The position numbers were made by a program, and so were the translations under genes. DNA of 64,000 nucleotides from Mycobacterium sp. MBM (GTDB lineage Bacteria > Actinomycetota > Actinomycetes > Mycobacteriales > Mycobacteriaceae), in the NCBI GenBank assembly GCA_021648845.1, contig JAKJHY010000002.1, forward strand, positions 186,001-250,000. The letters are read 5' to 3'. This document shows, in pieces, positions 19,668 through 31,259 of the stretch. The stretch's first letter is position 1. Each line of letters begins with the position of its first letter. The notes under the pieces were generated by a model that saw only the letters and a program-made list of their open reading frames with translations, searched no databases and was not told the DNA's origin.

Positions 19668-20806
19668 TACTTGCTCTCCCCGGACAGAAGGTCGATGAAC
19701 TGGTCGAACAGGTACTCCGCATCCCGCGGGCCGGCCGCGGCCTCGGGATGGTACTGCACCGAGAAAGCCCGTCCGTCAACGAGTTTGATGCCTTCGACGG
19801 TGCCGTCGTTGGCGCAGGTGTGGCTGACGATCCCGCGCCCGAAGGGCGTGTCGAACGTCTCGCCTGCTACACCCTCCAGGGCGAACCCGTGGTTCTGCGC
19901 GGTGATCGCGACGCGGCCGGTGGCGTGGTCCATCACGGGAATGTTGATCCCGCGGTGCCCGAAGGTCATCTTGTAGGTGGACAGGCCGAGCGCCCGGCCC
20001 AGGATCTGGTTGCCGAAACAGATGCCGAACAACGGGATACCCGCACCGAGCACGGCCCGGGTGACCTCGACGATGTGGTCGGCGGTCGCCGGGTCGCCGG
20101 GTCCGTTGGACAGGAACACCCCGTCGGGGTTCAGCGCGCTGATCTCGTCGAAGGTGGTCGCCGAGGGCAGCACATGACTGCGGACGCCGCGCCGGGCGAA
20201 GTTGCGCGGCGTGTTGGTCTTGATGCCGAGGTCGATGGCCGCGACAGTGAAACGAGTGGCAGCGGTTCCTCCTTGCGCTTCCACGACGTACCGGGTGTCC
20301 GTGCTGACCTCGCCGGCCAGGTCGGCGCCCAGCATCGAGGGTTGGCTGCGCACCCGGTCCACCAGGACCTCGGTGTCGGTGAGGGCATCCCCGGAGAACA
20401 CCCCGGCCTTCATCGAACCGGCGGTGCGCAGGTGGCGCACCACTGCGCGGGTGTCGATACCGGCGATGCCGACGATGCCTTGGCGTTTGAGTTCCTCGTC
20501 GAGGGTGCCGGTGGCACGCCAGTTCGAGGCGCGCGGCGAAGGGTCACGCACCGCGTACCCGGCCACCCAGATCTTGTCGGCACGGCTCTCGCCGTCCTCA
20601 CCGTTCCAGCCGGTGTTGCCGATCTGCGGGGCGGTGGCGACCACGATCTGGCGGTGATAGCTCGGGTCGGTCAGCGTCTCCTGGTAGCCGGACATCCCGG
20701 TGGAGAACACCGCCTCGCCGAGTGTCTGACCGATCGCGCCGAACGCCGTGCCGGTGAAGACGCGGCCGTCTTCCAACACCAACTGGGCGCGCTCCTGTGG
20801 GCTCAC
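19667..20806 (-). CDS. carA: carbamoyl-phosphate synthase small (glutaminase) subunit
   Basis: A 379-aa class I glutamine amidotransferase that hydrolyses glutamine and channels ammonia to CarB. The N-terminal CarA domain contains [16 protein letters not shown] and [17 protein letters not shown]. The C-terminal triad is Cys in [14 protein letters not shown] and His-Glu in [10 protein letters not shown]. The start is GTG 20806, overlapping the upstream PH-like gene by four bases. All the pyr genes here are translationally coupled. Confidence 0.98.
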   Translation of the reverse strand: MSPQERAQLVLEDGRVFTGTAFGAIGQTLGEAVFSTGMSGYQETLTDPSYHRQIVVATAPQIGNTGWNGEDGESRADKIWVAGYAVRDPSPRASNWRATGTLDEELKRQGIVGIAGIDTRAVVRHLRTAGSMKAGVFSGDALTDTEVLVDRVRSQPSMLGADLAGEVSTDTRYVVEAQGGTAATRFTVAAIDLGIKTNTPRNFARRGVRSHVLPSATTFDEISALNPDGVFLSNGPGDPATADHIVEVTRAVLGAGIPLFGICFGNQILGRALGLSTYKMTFGHRGINIPVMDHATGRVAITAQNHGFALEGVAGETFDTPFGRGIVSHTCANDGTVEGIKLVDGRAFSVQYHPEAAAGPRDAEYLFDQFIDLLSGESK

Positions 20807-21321
20807 ACGTCCTCCTCATTGCCTGAATTGCTGACGACCCATTTGCCGACTTCACCGCGGTCGTCGGCGCGGAACCCGGTGTCGATCTCGGTTCCCGAGG
20901 GCAGTCGCCAGCGGATGGCCACGATGCCGTCGTGGGTGAGTGCCTTGCCGGCGATCGCCCGCTCGCTGCGCACCGCGACGATCGACTCGTCGGGAATCCA
21001 GATGGGGCCGATACCGCTGCGCTGCAGCATCATTCCCTCCGGGTACCGGGTCAGTACCGCCTTGGCGCGGAAACCCAGAGCTGCGGCGGCGACCTTGTCG
21101 TTCCAATGTGGGGCGATGGTGCTTCCGACGTAGAGCCCCTTGGTCGGGCCGGTCAGCACCGGTCCGACCGAGTCGGGCAGCGGCGGCAGGTTACCGATCA
21201 GTTCGGCCTGCCGGGCCATCCGGTTGCGCCAACCGGTGATCAGCCTGCGGGTGAAGAAACCGATCAGCAGGGCGATCACCGCGGCCACCACCAGCGAGCC
21301 GATCAGTGTCTGGTCGTTCAC
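20803..21321 (-). CDS. membrane-anchored PH-like domain protein in the pyr operon (Rv1382-type)
   Basis: A 172-aa protein: one N-terminal membrane helix ([21 protein letters not shown]), a basic linker, then a beta-rich soluble domain of about 120 residues ([29 protein letters not shown]..., [21 protein letters not shown]..., [23 protein letters not shown]) with the look of a bacterial pleckstrin-homology fold. Function unknown. It is between pyrC and carA with four-base overlaps at both ends, and the same position is kept in M. tuberculosis (Rv1382, from memory), so it is probably expressed with the pathway. Start GTG 21321. Confidence 0.82.
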   Translation of the reverse strand: MNDQTLIGSLVVAAVIALLIGFFTRRLITGWRNRMARQAELIGNLPPLPDSVGPVLTGPTKGLYVGSTIAPHWNDKVAAAALGFRAKAVLTRYPEGMMLQRSGIGPIWIPDESIVAVRSERAIAGKALTHDGIVAIRWRLPSGTEIDTGFRADDRGEVGKWVVSNSGNEEDV

Positions 21322-22607
21322 GGTTGGGCTTCCCCGCCCCGTGCGGTGACCTTGCCCCGCAACAAGGTCAGCGTCACCCGCGCCGGCAGCTCCATCGATT
21401 CGAACGGGGTGTTGTCCGACCGGCTGGCCAGCCTCGACCCGCTGACCGTCCAGGTGGCTTCCGGATCGACGACGGTGAGGTTGGCCGGCTCGCCCACCTC
21501 CAGCGGGCGGCCCTGATCGGGCAGACCGACGATCGCTGCCGGCGCTTCGCTCATCACCCGGGCGACATCACGCCAGCTCAGCAGGCCGGGCGCCACCATG
21601 GTCTGCACGACGACGGACAGTGCGGTCTCCAAGCCCAGCATGCCGGGTCGGGCGTTGGCGAACTCACAGCACTTCTCCTGCTCGGCATGCGGTGCGTGGT
21701 CGGTGGCCACGCAGTCGATGACACCGTCGGCGAGCGCACGCCGCAGTGCCTCGACATCGCTGGCTTCCCGCAGCGGCGGGTTCACCCGGTTGCGGCCGTC
21801 GTAGCTGCTCAGCCGGGCGTCGTCGAGCAGCAGGTGATGCGGGGTGACCTCGGCGGTGATCGAGATGCCCTGTGCCTTGGCCCATTTCAGCAGCTCGACG
21901 GTACCGGCCGTGGAGGCGTGGCAGATGTGGACCCGGGCGCCGGCGTCGCGGGCCAGGATCGCGTCGCGCGCGACGATGGACTCCTCGGCCGAGCGCGGCC
22001 ACCCGGCCAACCCGAGTTTGGCGGCGGTGGGGCCCTCGTGGGCGACCGCCCCGACGGTCAGTCGCGGCTCCTCGGCGTGCTGGGCGATCAGCACTCCGAG
22101 CCCACTGGCGTATTCCAGGGCGCGCCGCATGATCAGCGGATCGTGCACGCAGATGCCGTCATCGGAGAACATTCGGACCTGGCCGGCGCCGGCGGCCATC
22201 AGGCCCATCTCGGTGAGTTGCTTGCCTTCCAGCCCCACCGTCACCGCACCCACCGGGTGCACGTCGACCAGCCCGACCTGCTGTCCGCGGTGCCAGACAT
22301 GGTCGGTGACCACCGGGCTGTCGGCCACCGGATCGGTGTTGGCCATCGCGAACACCGCGGTGTAGCCGCCCAGAGCGGCTGCCGCCGAACCGGTTTCGAT
22401 ATCCTCGGCATACTCGCGGCCGGGCTCGCGCAGATGGGTGTGCAGGTCCACGAAACCGGGCAACATGATCTGCCCGGCCGCCTCGATGACCTCGGCGCCC
22501 TTGGCTTGGATACCGGGACCGATCTCGACAATCTGACCGTCGTCGATCCGCACGTCGACGGGGTCGCCCTCGCCGTAGAGCCGGACACCTGTGATGAGAA
22601 TCGTCAT
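21318..22607 (-). CDS. pyrC: dihydroorotase
   Basis: A 429-aa amidohydrolase interconverting carbamoyl-aspartate and dihydroorotate. Metal-binding [10 protein letters not shown] is near residue 60, followed by HICHAST and EVTPHHLLL His ligands and ATDHAPH with the catalytic Asp. ATG at 22607 overlaps the pyrB stop (ATGA). The open frame further upstream lies inside pyrB and is not used. Length equals that of other actinobacterial class I dihydroorotases. Confidence 0.97.
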   Translation of the reverse strand: MTILITGVRLYGEGDPVDVRIDDGQIVEIGPGIQAKGAEVIEAAGQIMLPGFVDLHTHLREPGREYAEDIETGSAAAALGGYTAVFAMANTDPVADSPVVTDHVWHRGQQVGLVDVHPVGAVTVGLEGKQLTEMGLMAAGAGQVRMFSDDGICVHDPLIMRRALEYASGLGVLIAQHAEEPRLTVGAVAHEGPTAAKLGLAGWPRSAEESIVARDAILARDAGARVHICHASTAGTVELLKWAKAQGISITAEVTPHHLLLDDARLSSYDGRNRVNPPLREASDVEALRRALADGVIDCVATDHAPHAEQEKCCEFANARPGMLGLETALSVVVQTMVAPGLLSWRDVARVMSEAPAAIVGLPDQGRPLEVGEPANLTVVDPEATWTVSGSRLASRSDNTPFESMELPARVTLTLLRGKVTARGGEAQP

Positions 22608-23569
22608 GACACCACCCCTACCCCTTCGGATTCGGCACCGACCAGCAGGTGGAACAACACCGCCATCCGAACATGCACGCCATTGGAAACCTGTTGCAGC
22701 ACCGCCGACTGCGACGAATCCGCCACCGAGAATCCGATCTCCATACCGCGCAGCATCGGGCCGGGATGCAGCACCACCGCGTGCTCGGCGAGCCTGGCCC
22801 GGCGCTTCTCGGACAGGCCGTAGAGCACCGAGTACTCGCGCGCGGACGGGAAGAAGCCGCCGTTCATCCGTTCGGCCTGCACCCGCAGCATCAGCACGGC
22901 GTCGGCGGCGGGTAATTCGGCGTCCAGGTCGTGCGACACCGTCACCGGCCATCCGGACACGCCCACCGGCAGCAGGGTGGGCGGGGCGACCAGCACCACC
23001 TCGGCCCCCAACGTGGCGAGCAGTTCGACATTCGAGCGCGCCACCCGGCTGTGCAGCACGTCACCGACGATCACCACACGTCTGCCCTCCAGCGCACCGA
23101 GGCGCTGACGAAGGGTCAGCGCGTCCAGCAGCGCCTGGGTGGGATGTTCATGGGTGCCGTCACCGGCATTGATGACGCAGGGTCCGCCACCGGAATGGGT
23201 ACCGTCCTCCCGAGTCCAGTCGGCAAGTTGTTGTGCCGCACCGGATGCCGGGTGCCGGATGATCAACGCGTCGGCGCCGGCGGCACGCAGGGTCAGCGCG
23301 GTGTCGCGCAGCGACTCCCCCTTGGCCACCGAGGACCCGGAGGCGCTGACGTTGATGACGTCGGCACTCATCCACTTGCCGGCCACCTCGAAGGACACCC
23401 GGGTGCGGGTCGAGTTCTCGTAGAACATGGTGATGACGGTGCGTCCGCGCAGCGTGGGCAGCTTCTTGACCTCACGTCCCAGCAGCGCCTCGGCGAACCG
23501 GTCGGCGTCGTCGAGCAGGGCGACCGCCTCATCGCGGGAAAGGTCCGCCGCGGTGAGCAGATGTTTCAT
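22604..23569 (-). CDS. pyrB: aspartate carbamoyltransferase catalytic chain
   Basis: A 321-aa enzyme condensing carbamoyl phosphate with aspartate. The phosphate-binding motif [13 protein letters not shown] is at about residue 50, with [14 protein letters not shown] (about 132) and the HPGPMLRG aspartate loop near 265. ATG 23569 ([16 protein letters not shown]) is 31 bases after the pyrR stop. No regulatory PyrI chain is present, which is normal here. Confidence 0.97.
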   Translation of the reverse strand: MKHLLTAADLSRDEAVALLDDADRFAEALLGREVKKLPTLRGRTVITMFYENSTRTRVSFEVAGKWMSADVINVSASGSSVAKGESLRDTALTLRAAGADALIIRHPASGAAQQLADWTREDGTHSGGGPCVINAGDGTHEHPTQALLDALTLRQRLGALEGRRVVIVGDVLHSRVARSNVELLATLGAEVVLVAPPTLLPVGVSGWPVTVSHDLDAELPAADAVLMLRVQAERMNGGFFPSAREYSVLYGLSEKRRARLAEHAVVLHPGPMLRGMEIGFSVADSSQSAVLQQVSNGVHVRMAVLFHLLVGAESEGVGVVS

Positions 23570-23600
23570 CGTGTCCGTCTCTTCTTCGCGCACATTCTCA

Positions 23601-24182
23601 TCAGCGGGGCGGCCCTCCGTACGGCGCGATCCGCACGCTGTCCTGCCCGTCGGGCTCCTGCAGTCGTACCTTGACGTTCTCCGACCGCGAGGTGGGCACG
23701 TTCTTGCCGACATAGTCGGCACGGACCGGCAGTTCTCGGTGCCCGCGGTCGACCAGCACCGCCAGTTGCACGATGCGGGGCCGGCCGATATCGCGCAGCG
23801 CGTCGAGCGCCGAGCGCACCGAACGCCCGGAATACAACACATCGTCGACCAGGATGACCAGCGCACCGTCGATACCGCCGGCCGGGATGGACGTCGACTC
23901 CAGCGGCCGCGGCGGCTTGGAATTCAGGTCGTCGCGGTAGAGCGTGATGTCCAGCGCGCCGTGCGGCAGCGCGACCCCGGAGAACTCCTGGACCTTTTCG
24001 GCGAGCCTGGCCGCCAGTGTCACACCGCGGGTGGGAATGCCCAGCAGCACCACGCGCGGGGCGTCCGGCGCGTCGAGCGCGGTCTTCTCGATGATCTGGT
24101 GCGCGATACGCGAGATGGTCCGGCTCACATCGGCGGCGGACATCAATTCCCGGTCGGGACTGGCAGGGCCTGCGGCAGCCAC
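23601..24182 (-). CDS. pyrR: PyrR bifunctional pyr operon regulator / uracil phosphoribosyltransferase
   Basis: A 193-aa PRTase-fold protein with the PRPP loop [13 protein letters not shown] (about residue 113) and the [11 protein letters not shown] and GIPTRGV blocks. When UMP/UTP is high PyrR binds a hairpin in the pyr leader; in mycobacteria it is reported to block translation of its own mRNA. A matching hairpin is present 20 bases upstream (24203-24220). The start GTG 24182 has AAGGAGG at 24195-24201, 12 bases away, slightly long. The in-frame ATG at 24143 is an alternative, but the upstream residues resemble the mycobacterial N-terminus. First gene of the operon. Confidence 0.95.
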   Translation of the reverse strand: MAAAGPASPDRELMSAADVSRTISRIAHQIIEKTALDAPDAPRVVLLGIPTRGVTLAARLAEKVQEFSGVALPHGALDITLYRDDLNSKPPRPLESTSIPAGGIDGALVILVDDVLYSGRSVRSALDALRDIGRPRIVQLAVLVDRGHRELPVRADYVGKNVPTSRSENVKVRLQEPDGQDSVRIAPYGGPPR

Positions 24183-24202
24183 GAGTAAACCGGACCTCCT
24201 TC

Positions 24203-24220
24203 TCCGCCTCTCGGGACGGA
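24203..24220 (-). promoter_or_regulatory. PyrR-binding hairpin in the pyr leader
   Basis: On the transcript strand the sequence is TCCGTCCCGAGAGGCGGA. It folds as UCCG/CGGA and CC/GG stems around a CGAGA loop, with the core TCCCGAGAGGC matching the known PyrR loop pattern UCCNGNGAGGY. It lies directly before the AAGGAGG ribosome site (24195-24201), so bound PyrR could block translation of pyrR and the coupled genes. Confidence 0.8.
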
Positions 24221-24246
24221 TCGTTAAAGGATGTCGAACTGCCGGT

Positions 24247-24253
24247 TACTTTA
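24247..24253. promoter_or_regulatory. overlapping divergent -10 elements for pyrR and the serine hydrolase
   Basis: TACTTTA reads TACTTT (24247-24252) on the plus strand and TAAAGT (24253-24248) on the minus strand, both TANNNT. The plus -10 is six bases before GTG 24259 (leaderless). The minus -10 would start the pyr leader near 24241. Confidence 0.55.
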
Positions 24254-24258
24254 GCAGG

Positions 24259-25461
24259 GTGAATCTCGACAACAACCGTGCCTCCATCTCCGAGGCCATC
24301 GACGGCGGCCTGCTCGCCGGCGCCGTCACCCTGGTCTGGCATGCCGGGCGGGTGGTGCAGGTCAACGAGCTGGGCTACCGTGATATCGCGGCCCGGCTGC
24401 CGATGCAACGCGACACGATCTTCCGGATCGCCTCGATGAGCAAGCCGGTCACCGTGGCCGCGGCGATGACGTTGGCCGAGGAGGGCCTGTTCGCGCTCGA
24501 CGACCCGGTGGCCCGCTGGGTGCCCGAGGTCGCCGCGCTGCGGGTGCTGATCGAGCCGCACAGCGCGCTGGACGACACCACCGCCCTGCGCCGTCCCATC
24601 ACGTTCGACGATCTGATGACCCACCGGGCCGGGTTCGCCTACCCGTTCTCCGTCACCGGGCCGCTGGCCAAGGCCTACGGTCGCTTGTCGTTCCGGCAGA
24701 ACGAGCAGCGCTGGCTGAGCGAGCTGGCGCAGCTGCCGCTGGCCCATCAGCCCGGGGCCCGGATCACCTACAGTCATGGCACCGACGTGCTGGGCATCGC
24801 GATCTCCCGGATGGCGGGCAAGCCGCTGCATGAGCTGCTCACCGAGCGCATCTTCGAGCCATTGGGGATGTCCGACACCGGTTTTGCGCTCAGCCTGGCC
24901 CAGCGGCGTCGGATGGCCACCATGTACGGGCTCGGCGACGGTGACACATTGCGTGACGATGTGATGGGTCCCCCGGCGTTGACACCGCCCGAATTCTGTG
25001 CCGGCGGTGCGGGTTTGATGTCGACGGCCGACGACTACCTGAGGTTCGCCCGGATGCTGCTGGGCGACGGCACGGTGGACGGAGTGCGGGTGCTGTCCCC
25101 GGAGTCCGTGCGGTTGATGCGCACCGACCGGCTGACCGCGGACCAGAAGGAAGACCAGTTCCTGGGGGTGCCGTTCTGGATCGGCCGTGGCTTCGGGCTG
25201 AGCATGTCGGTGGTCACCGACCCCGCCCAGTCCGAACGGTTCTTCGGTCCGGGCGGGCTGGGCACCTTCGGCTGGCCCGGCGCCTTCGGCACCTGGTGGC
25301 AGGCCGACCCTGCCAATGACGTGATCGTGCTGTACCTGATCCAGAACTATCCGGACTTGAGCGCCGACGTCGCGCAGGTCGCGGGTAACACCTCGATGGC
25401 GAAACTGCGGATGGCACAACCGAAGTTCGCCCGGCGCACGTATCGGGCGCTGGGCCTCTGA
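24259..25461 (+). CDS. beta-lactamase-fold serine hydrolase (family VIII esterase-like)
   Basis: A 400-aa protein of the class C beta-lactamase/family VIII esterase fold. SMSK (SxxK with the nucleophile Ser and base Lys) is near residue 60, YSH takes the YxN position near 173, and a GFGLSMSV...GWPGAFGTWWQ region occupies the C-terminal third. No signal peptide is seen, so it is probably cytoplasmic and an esterase rather than a cell-wall enzyme. GTG 24259 has a TANNNT -10 six bases upstream and no ribosome site, so it is probably leaderless. It is divergent from pyrR and convergent with nusB. Confidence 0.85.
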   Translation: MNLDNNRASISEAIDGGLLAGAVTLVWHAGRVVQVNELGYRDIAARLPMQRDTIFRIASMSKPVTVAAAMTLAEEGLFALDDPVARWVPEVAALRVLIEPHSALDDTTALRRPITFDDLMTHRAGFAYPFSVTGPLAKAYGRLSFRQNEQRWLSELAQLPLAHQPGARITYSHGTDVLGIAISRMAGKPLHELLTERIFEPLGMSDTGFALSLAQRRRMATMYGLGDGDTLRDDVMGPPALTPPEFCAGGAGLMSTADDYLRFARMLLGDGTVDGVRVLSPESVRLMRTDRLTADQKEDQFLGVPFWIGRGFGLSMSVVTDPAQSERFFGPGGLGTFGWPGAFGTWWQADPANDVIVLYLIQNYPDLSADVAQVAGNTSMAKLRMAQPKFARRTYRALGL

Positions 25462-25474
25462 GACCGATCCGCCG

Positions 25475-25537
25475 CGCCGAGACTACGGTTTGTCGCGCGA
25501 AATCGGCGCGATGGCGCCACAAACGGTAGTTTCGGCG
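25475..25537. terminator. 19-bp inverted repeat between convergent genes
   Basis: Arms 25475-25493 (CGCCGAGACTACGGTTTGT) and 25519-25537 (ACAAACGGTAGTTTCGGCG) pair over 19 positions with one mismatch and one G-T wobble, separated by 25 bases that themselves contain small GC palindromes. It lies between the stops of the hydrolase and nusB. No T-run follows, so it may be a bidirectional terminator or a dispersed palindromic repeat. Confidence 0.65.
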
Positions 25538-25546
25538 GCTGTTCGG

Positions 25547-26026
25547 CTACTCCGCGTTCTGCGCGGGCCGCAGCGCGGCCGCGGCCGCCCGGATCTGCGG
25601 GGTCACCAGCATCACCTGACCGAGCACACCGTTGACGAAACCCGGCGACTCGTCGGTGGACAGTTCCTTGGCCAGCTCGACCGCCTCGTCGACGGCCACC
25701 GGTTCGGGCACATCCTCGGCGTGCAGCAGCTCCCAGACGGCCACCCGCAGGATCGCGCGGTCGACTGCGGGCAACCGGTCCAACGTCCAGCCCTGCAGAT
25801 GGGAGGAGATCAGATCATCGACATGGGCGGCCTGCTCGGTGACGCCGCGGGCCACCGTCACCGTGTACGGGTTCAGCGCGGAGATATCGGCCTGGGTATG
25901 GGACAGCGCATTGCGCCCGTCGGCGGCCTCGGCGGCGGTGATCCCGCGCGCCTCGGCCTCGAACAGCAGGTCGACGGCGCGCTTGCGGGCCTGGTGTCGA
26001 CCACGGTCACCACGACGGTCAGCCAT
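25547..26026 (-). CDS. nusB: transcription antitermination factor NusB
   Basis: A 159-aa all-helical RNA-binding protein that, with NusE (S10), joins antitermination complexes on rRNA operons. The N-terminus [19 protein letters not shown] and the later [40 protein letters not shown] (in segments) are the conserved NusB helices. ATG 26026 begins two bases after the efp stop. The efp-nusB coupling is standard in actinobacteria. Confidence 0.96.
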   Translation of the reverse strand: MADRRGDRGRHQARKRAVDLLFEAEARGITAAEAADGRNALSHTQADISALNPYTVTVARGVTEQAAHVDDLISSHLQGWTLDRLPAVDRAILRVAVWELLHAEDVPEPVAVDEAVELAKELSTDESPGFVNGVLGQVMLVTPQIRAAAAALRPAQNAE

Positions 26027-26028
26027 GG

Positions 26029-26592
26029 TTAGGCATTCACCCTGCCCAGGTAGCTGCCGTCACGGGAGTCGACCTTCAGCTTGTCGCCGGTGTTGATGAA
26101 CAACGGCACCTGCAGCTCGGCGCCGGTCTCCACGGTGGCCGGCTTGGTGCCGGCGCTGGAGCGGTCGCCCTGCAGGCCCGGCTCGGTGTGGGTGACGACG
26201 AGTTCGACGGTCACCGGGAGTTCCAGGTACAGCGGTACGCCTTCGTTGAAGGCGATCTGCACCTTCATGCCCTCGAGCAGGAAGTCGGCCAGCCGGCCCA
26301 CCAGTGACTCGGGCAGCGGGTGCTGTTCGTAATCCTCGGAATCCATGAAGACGAAATCGCTGCCGTCGCGGTAGAGGTAGGTGGCGTCGCGCCGGTCGAC
26401 GGTGGCGGTCTCCACCTTCACACCGGCGTTGAACGTCTTGTCGACGACCTTGCCGGACAGCACGTTCTTGAGCTTGGTGCGCACGAAGGCCGGGCCCTTA
26501 CCGGGTTTGACGTGCTGAAACTCGGTGATCTGCCACAACTGGCCGTCGATCTGCAACACGAGCCCATTTTTGAAGTCGGCGGTTGATGCCAC
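26029..26592 (-). CDS. efp: translation elongation factor P
   Basis: A 187-aa three-domain protein that binds stalled ribosomes at polyproline stretches and promotes peptide bond formation. The domain I loop [15 protein letters not shown] contains the conserved tip lysine (PGKG). Domain III ends [32 protein letters not shown] at 26592 is the start. It lies 19 bases downstream of pepQ and two bases upstream of nusB. No modification enzyme is encoded nearby. Confidence 0.97.
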   Translation of the reverse strand: MASTADFKNGLVLQIDGQLWQITEFQHVKPGKGPAFVRTKLKNVLSGKVVDKTFNAGVKVETATVDRRDATYLYRDGSDFVFMDSEDYEQHPLPESLVGRLADFLLEGMKVQIAFNEGVPLYLELPVTVELVVTHTEPGLQGDRSSAGTKPATVETGAELQVPLFINTGDKLKVDSRDGSYLGRVNA

Positions 26593-26611
26593 GGTCTGTA
26601 CAGCTCCTAGA

Positions 26612-27715
26612 TCAGGTGATTACCGCCAGTTCCTTGGGGAACCGGGTGAGTAACTCGGGTGTGGGTGCGCTCTCGCTGCCGACAACCAGGGTGTCCTCGA
26701 TTCGGACACCGCCCCGGCCGGGCAGATAGACGCCGGGCTCCACGGTGACCGCAGCGCCAGCAAGCAGTGTACCGACGGCCGATGCGCTGATCCCCGGCGC
26801 TTCGTGGATCTGCAGTCCGACGCCGTGGCCGAGTCCGTGCCCGAAGTGCTCGGCGTACCCGGCGTCGGCGATCACCTGCCGCGACGCGGCGTCGACATCC
26901 TTGAGGTTCGCCCCGGCCACCAGGGCGTCCCGGCCGGCCGCCTGGCTGCGCGCCACGAGTGCGTACAGATCCAGCTGCCACTGCGCGGCGTGTCCCAGCA
27001 CGAACGTGCGGGTCATATCCGAGTGATAGCCGCAGACCAGCGCGCCGAAGTCGATCTTCACGAAATCACCGTCGGCCAGCACCGCGTCGGTGGGCCGGTG
27101 GTGTGGGATGGCCGAGTTCGGCCCGGTCGCCACGATGGTCTCGAAGGACACCCCGTCCGCGCCGTGATCGAGCATCAACGATTCCAGTTCCCGGCCGACC
27201 TGCTTCTCGGTGCGGCCGGGGCGCAACCCGCCGCGCGCCACCAGATCATGCAGGGCGGCGTCGGCGGCCTCGCAGGCCAGCCGCAGGATCGCGATCTCAC
27301 CGGCGTCCTTGACCTCACGCAGCCGCTCCACCATGCCGGCCGCCGGGACGAACTGGATGCCCGGAGCATCTCCCACGGCCTTCTCCAGCAAGCCGAACCC
27401 GTCGACGGTCACCACATGGCTTTCGAAGCCGAGCCGGCGCACCCCATCGGCGGCCGCGCGAGCGGCCAGGTGCGGCCCTACGGCCCGTTCGATGACCAAT
27501 TCGGCATCGGGTGCCTGCGCCGCGGCCTGCGTCAGGTAGCGCCCGTCGGTGGCCAGCACCGGCGTGTCCTGGTCGACATGCACCAGCAGCGCCGCATTGG
27601 ATCCGGTGAAGCCGGACAGGTATCGGACGTTGACCAGGTCGGTTACCAACATGGCATCCAGTTCGGCGGCCGCCAGCCGGCGCCGCAACCGGTCCCTGCG
27701 CGCGGATATCGTCAC
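26612..27715 (-). CDS. pepQ: M24 family Xaa-Pro dipeptidase/aminopeptidase
   Basis: A 367-aa pita-bread metallopeptidase releasing the residue before proline. Metal ligands are all visible: Asp in [19 protein letters not shown], His in [14 protein letters not shown], Glu in [11 protein letters not shown], and Glu in GVRIEDTL. The N-terminal creatinase-like domain (1-130) is present. GTG 27715 has a TACCGT -10 eight bases upstream (27724-27729), so it is perhaps leaderless. First gene of pepQ-efp-nusB. The link between proline peptidase and EF-P is conserved in actinobacteria. Confidence 0.93.
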   Translation of the reverse strand: MTISARRDRLRRRLAAAELDAMLVTDLVNVRYLSGFTGSNAALLVHVDQDTPVLATDGRYLTQAAAQAPDAELVIERAVGPHLAARAAADGVRRLGFESHVVTVDGFGLLEKAVGDAPGIQFVPAAGMVERLREVKDAGEIAILRLACEAADAALHDLVARGGLRPGRTEKQVGRELESLMLDHGADGVSFETIVATGPNSAIPHHRPTDAVLADGDFVKIDFGALVCGYHSDMTRTFVLGHAAQWQLDLYALVARSQAAGRDALVAGANLKDVDAASRQVIADAGYAEHFGHGLGHGVGLQIHEAPGISASAVGTLLAGAAVTVEPGVYLPGRGGVRIEDTLVVGSESAPTPELLTRFPKELAVIT

Positions 27716-27723
27716 AGCCGCTG

Positions 27724-27740
27724 ACGGTACTCGCTACGCT
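27724..27740. promoter_or_regulatory. divergent -10 elements for pepQ and the adjacent membrane gene
   Basis: On the minus strand TACCGT occupies 27729-27724, eight bases before pepQ GTG 27715. On the plus strand TACGCT occupies 27735-27740, eight bases before ATG 27749. Only 33 bases separate the two start codons and neither has a ribosome site, so both mRNAs look leaderless. Confidence 0.5.
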
Positions 27741-27748
27741 GTCCCCTC

Positions 27749-28270
27749 ATGAGCAAGTGGTTGCTGCGCGGACTCGTGTTCGCGGCGGTCGTGGTGGTTC
27801 TCCGGCTGATCCAGGGGGCGCTGGTCGACGCCTTCCCGACCCAGGCCGGATGGATCAGCCCCACGCTGGGCCTTTTCCTGGCGATCCCGGCGATCCTGTG
27901 GGCCTACTTCGACGGCCGCGCCGACGCCAAAGCGCAGTCCGATCCGGACCGCCGCCAGGATCTGGCGATGGTGTGGCTGGTTGCCGGCCTGATCGCGGGA
28001 TTGCTGGGCGATCTGGTGTGCTGGTTCATCGGGCTGTTCTACCCGGTGCTCTACACCGGCAACCTGATCAGCGAGCTCACGTCGTTCGCGGCGTTCACCG
28101 CCCTGCTGGTGTTCCTGGCCGGGGTCATCGCGGTCACCATCGGCCGCTGGAGCGTCGACCGCAAGGCCCCGCCGTATGTCCGTCGCCGTGAAGGCGATGA
28201 GGAACGCGCCGACACCGACGTGTTCGCCGCCGTGCAGCCGGGACCGGACGAGGAAGCCAAGCAGTCCTGA
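27749..28270 (+). CDS. four-helix membrane protein, B-4DMT transporter-type (Rv2536-like)
   Basis: A 173-aa protein with four predicted membrane helices (about 5-23, 38-54, 72-95, 105-130) and an acidic, charged C-terminal tail of about 40 residues. The family is annotated as B-4DMT transporter-like in mycobacteria and sits beside pepQ/aroB there too (Rv2536, from memory). The substrate is unknown. Probably leaderless from TACGCT. Its stop is one base from the convergent aroB stop. Confidence 0.72.
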   Translation: MSKWLLRGLVFAAVVVVLRLIQGALVDAFPTQAGWISPTLGLFLAIPAILWAYFDGRADAKAQSDPDRRQDLAMVWLVAGLIAGLLGDLVCWFIGLFYPVLYTGNLISELTSFAAFTALLVFLAGVIAVTIGRWSVDRKAPPYVRRREGDEERADTDVFAAVQPGPDEEAKQS

Positions 28271-28271
28271 A

Positions 28272-29991
<1,720 letters not shown>

Positions 29992-29994
29992 CGG

Positions 29995-31209
29995 TTATCC
30001 CGAGGCCTGGGCCGTCGGTTCGTGCTCGGCGACCGCATGCAGGTAGCTCTCGACGTTGCGGCGGGTCTCGGCCAGCGAGTCGCCGCCGAATTTGAGCAAC
30101 GCGGCCCGCGCCAGCACCAACGCGACCATCGTCTCGACGACCACGCCGGCGGCCGGTACGGCGCACACATCGGAGCGCTGGTGGATCGCGACGGCCTCGT
30201 CGCCGGTGGACATGTCGACCGTCGCCAGCGCGCGGGGCACCGTGGAGATCGGCTTCATCGCCGCGCGGACGCGCAGCGGCTGCCCGTTGGTCATACCGCC
30301 CTCCAACCCGCCGGCCCGGTTGGTGGAGCGGACGATGCCGTCGGGTCCCGGGTACATCTCGTCGTGGGCGACGCTGCCGCGGCGGCGCGCGGTCTCGAAC
30401 CCGTCGCCGATCTCGACACCCTTGATCGCCTGGATACCCATGACCGCGGCGGCCAGCTGGCTGTCGAGCCGGTTGTCCCCGCTGGTGAACGAGCCCAGCC
30501 CGATCGGCAGCCCGGTCACCACCACTTCGACGATGCCGCCCAGGGTGTCGCCGTCCTTCTTGGCCGCCTCGATCTCGGCGATCATGGCTTCCTCGGCGGT
30601 CTTGTCGAAGGCCCGCACCGGGCTGTCGTCGATGGCGGCCAGGTCCTGCGGGAGCGGAGACGGGCCGTCATAGGGTTTGGATGCGCCGATGGAGATGACG
30701 TGGGAGATGACCTCGACCCCGAGCGCCTGCGCCAGGAAGGCGCGTGCGACGGTTCCCGCGGCGACCCGGGCGGCGGTCTCGCGCGCGCTGGCGCGTTCCA
30801 GCACCGGCCGGGCGTCGTCGAAACCGTATTTCAGCATGCCCGCGTAGTCGGCGTGCCCGGGGCGCGGGCGGGTCAGCGGCGCGTTACGGGCGGCGTCGGC
30901 GTCGAGTTGGTCGGCGGGCACCGGATCGGAGGCCATCACGGATTCCCATTTGGGCCATTCGGTGTTGCCGATCTCGATGGCGATGGGGCCGCCGAGGGTG
31001 AGACCATGGCGGACCCCGCCCAGCACGGTCACCTGGTCCTTCTCGAATTTCATCCGGGCGCCGCGCCCGTAGCCGAGCCGGCGGCGCTGCAGCTGGGCCG
31101 CGATGTCGTCGGAGGTGACGGACAAACCCGCGACCATGCCTTCGACCATCGCCACCAGCGCGCGGCCGTGAGATTCACCAGCGGTAGTCCATCGCAACAC
31201 GGATGACAT
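29995..31209 (-). CDS. aroC: chorismate synthase
   Basis: A 404-aa FMN-dependent enzyme making chorismate from EPSP. Signature segments are [14 protein letters not shown] near the start, [15 protein letters not shown], the central [14 protein letters not shown] and the C-terminal [23 protein letters not shown]. The start ATG 31209 lies 50 bases after the A24 peptidase stop. It is the first of aroC-aroK-aroB; M. tuberculosis calls it aroF. Confidence 0.97.
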   Translation of the reverse strand: MSSVLRWTTAGESHGRALVAMVEGMVAGLSVTSDDIAAQLQRRRLGYGRGARMKFEKDQVTVLGGVRHGLTLGGPIAIEIGNTEWPKWESVMASDPVPADQLDADAARNAPLTRPRPGHADYAGMLKYGFDDARPVLERASARETAARVAAGTVARAFLAQALGVEVISHVISIGASKPYDGPSPLPQDLAAIDDSPVRAFDKTAEEAMIAEIEAAKKDGDTLGGIVEVVVTGLPIGLGSFTSGDNRLDSQLAAAVMGIQAIKGVEIGDGFETARRRGSVAHDEMYPGPDGIVRSTNRAGGLEGGMTNGQPLRVRAAMKPISTVPRALATVDMSTGDEAVAIHQRSDVCAVPAAGVVVETMVALVLARAALLKFGGDSLAETRRNVESYLHAVAEHEPTAQASG

Positions 31210-31259
31210 TCTCCCATGCGGCCGGCGGTGCGACCGAATCCGTCAACCTGCGCTGCGCG

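Noticed and set aside
16194..19976. A 1260-codon open frame on the plus strand opposite carB.
   Set aside because: It is antisense to a full, conserved carB and has no recognisable domains; long shadow frames are expected at this GC content.
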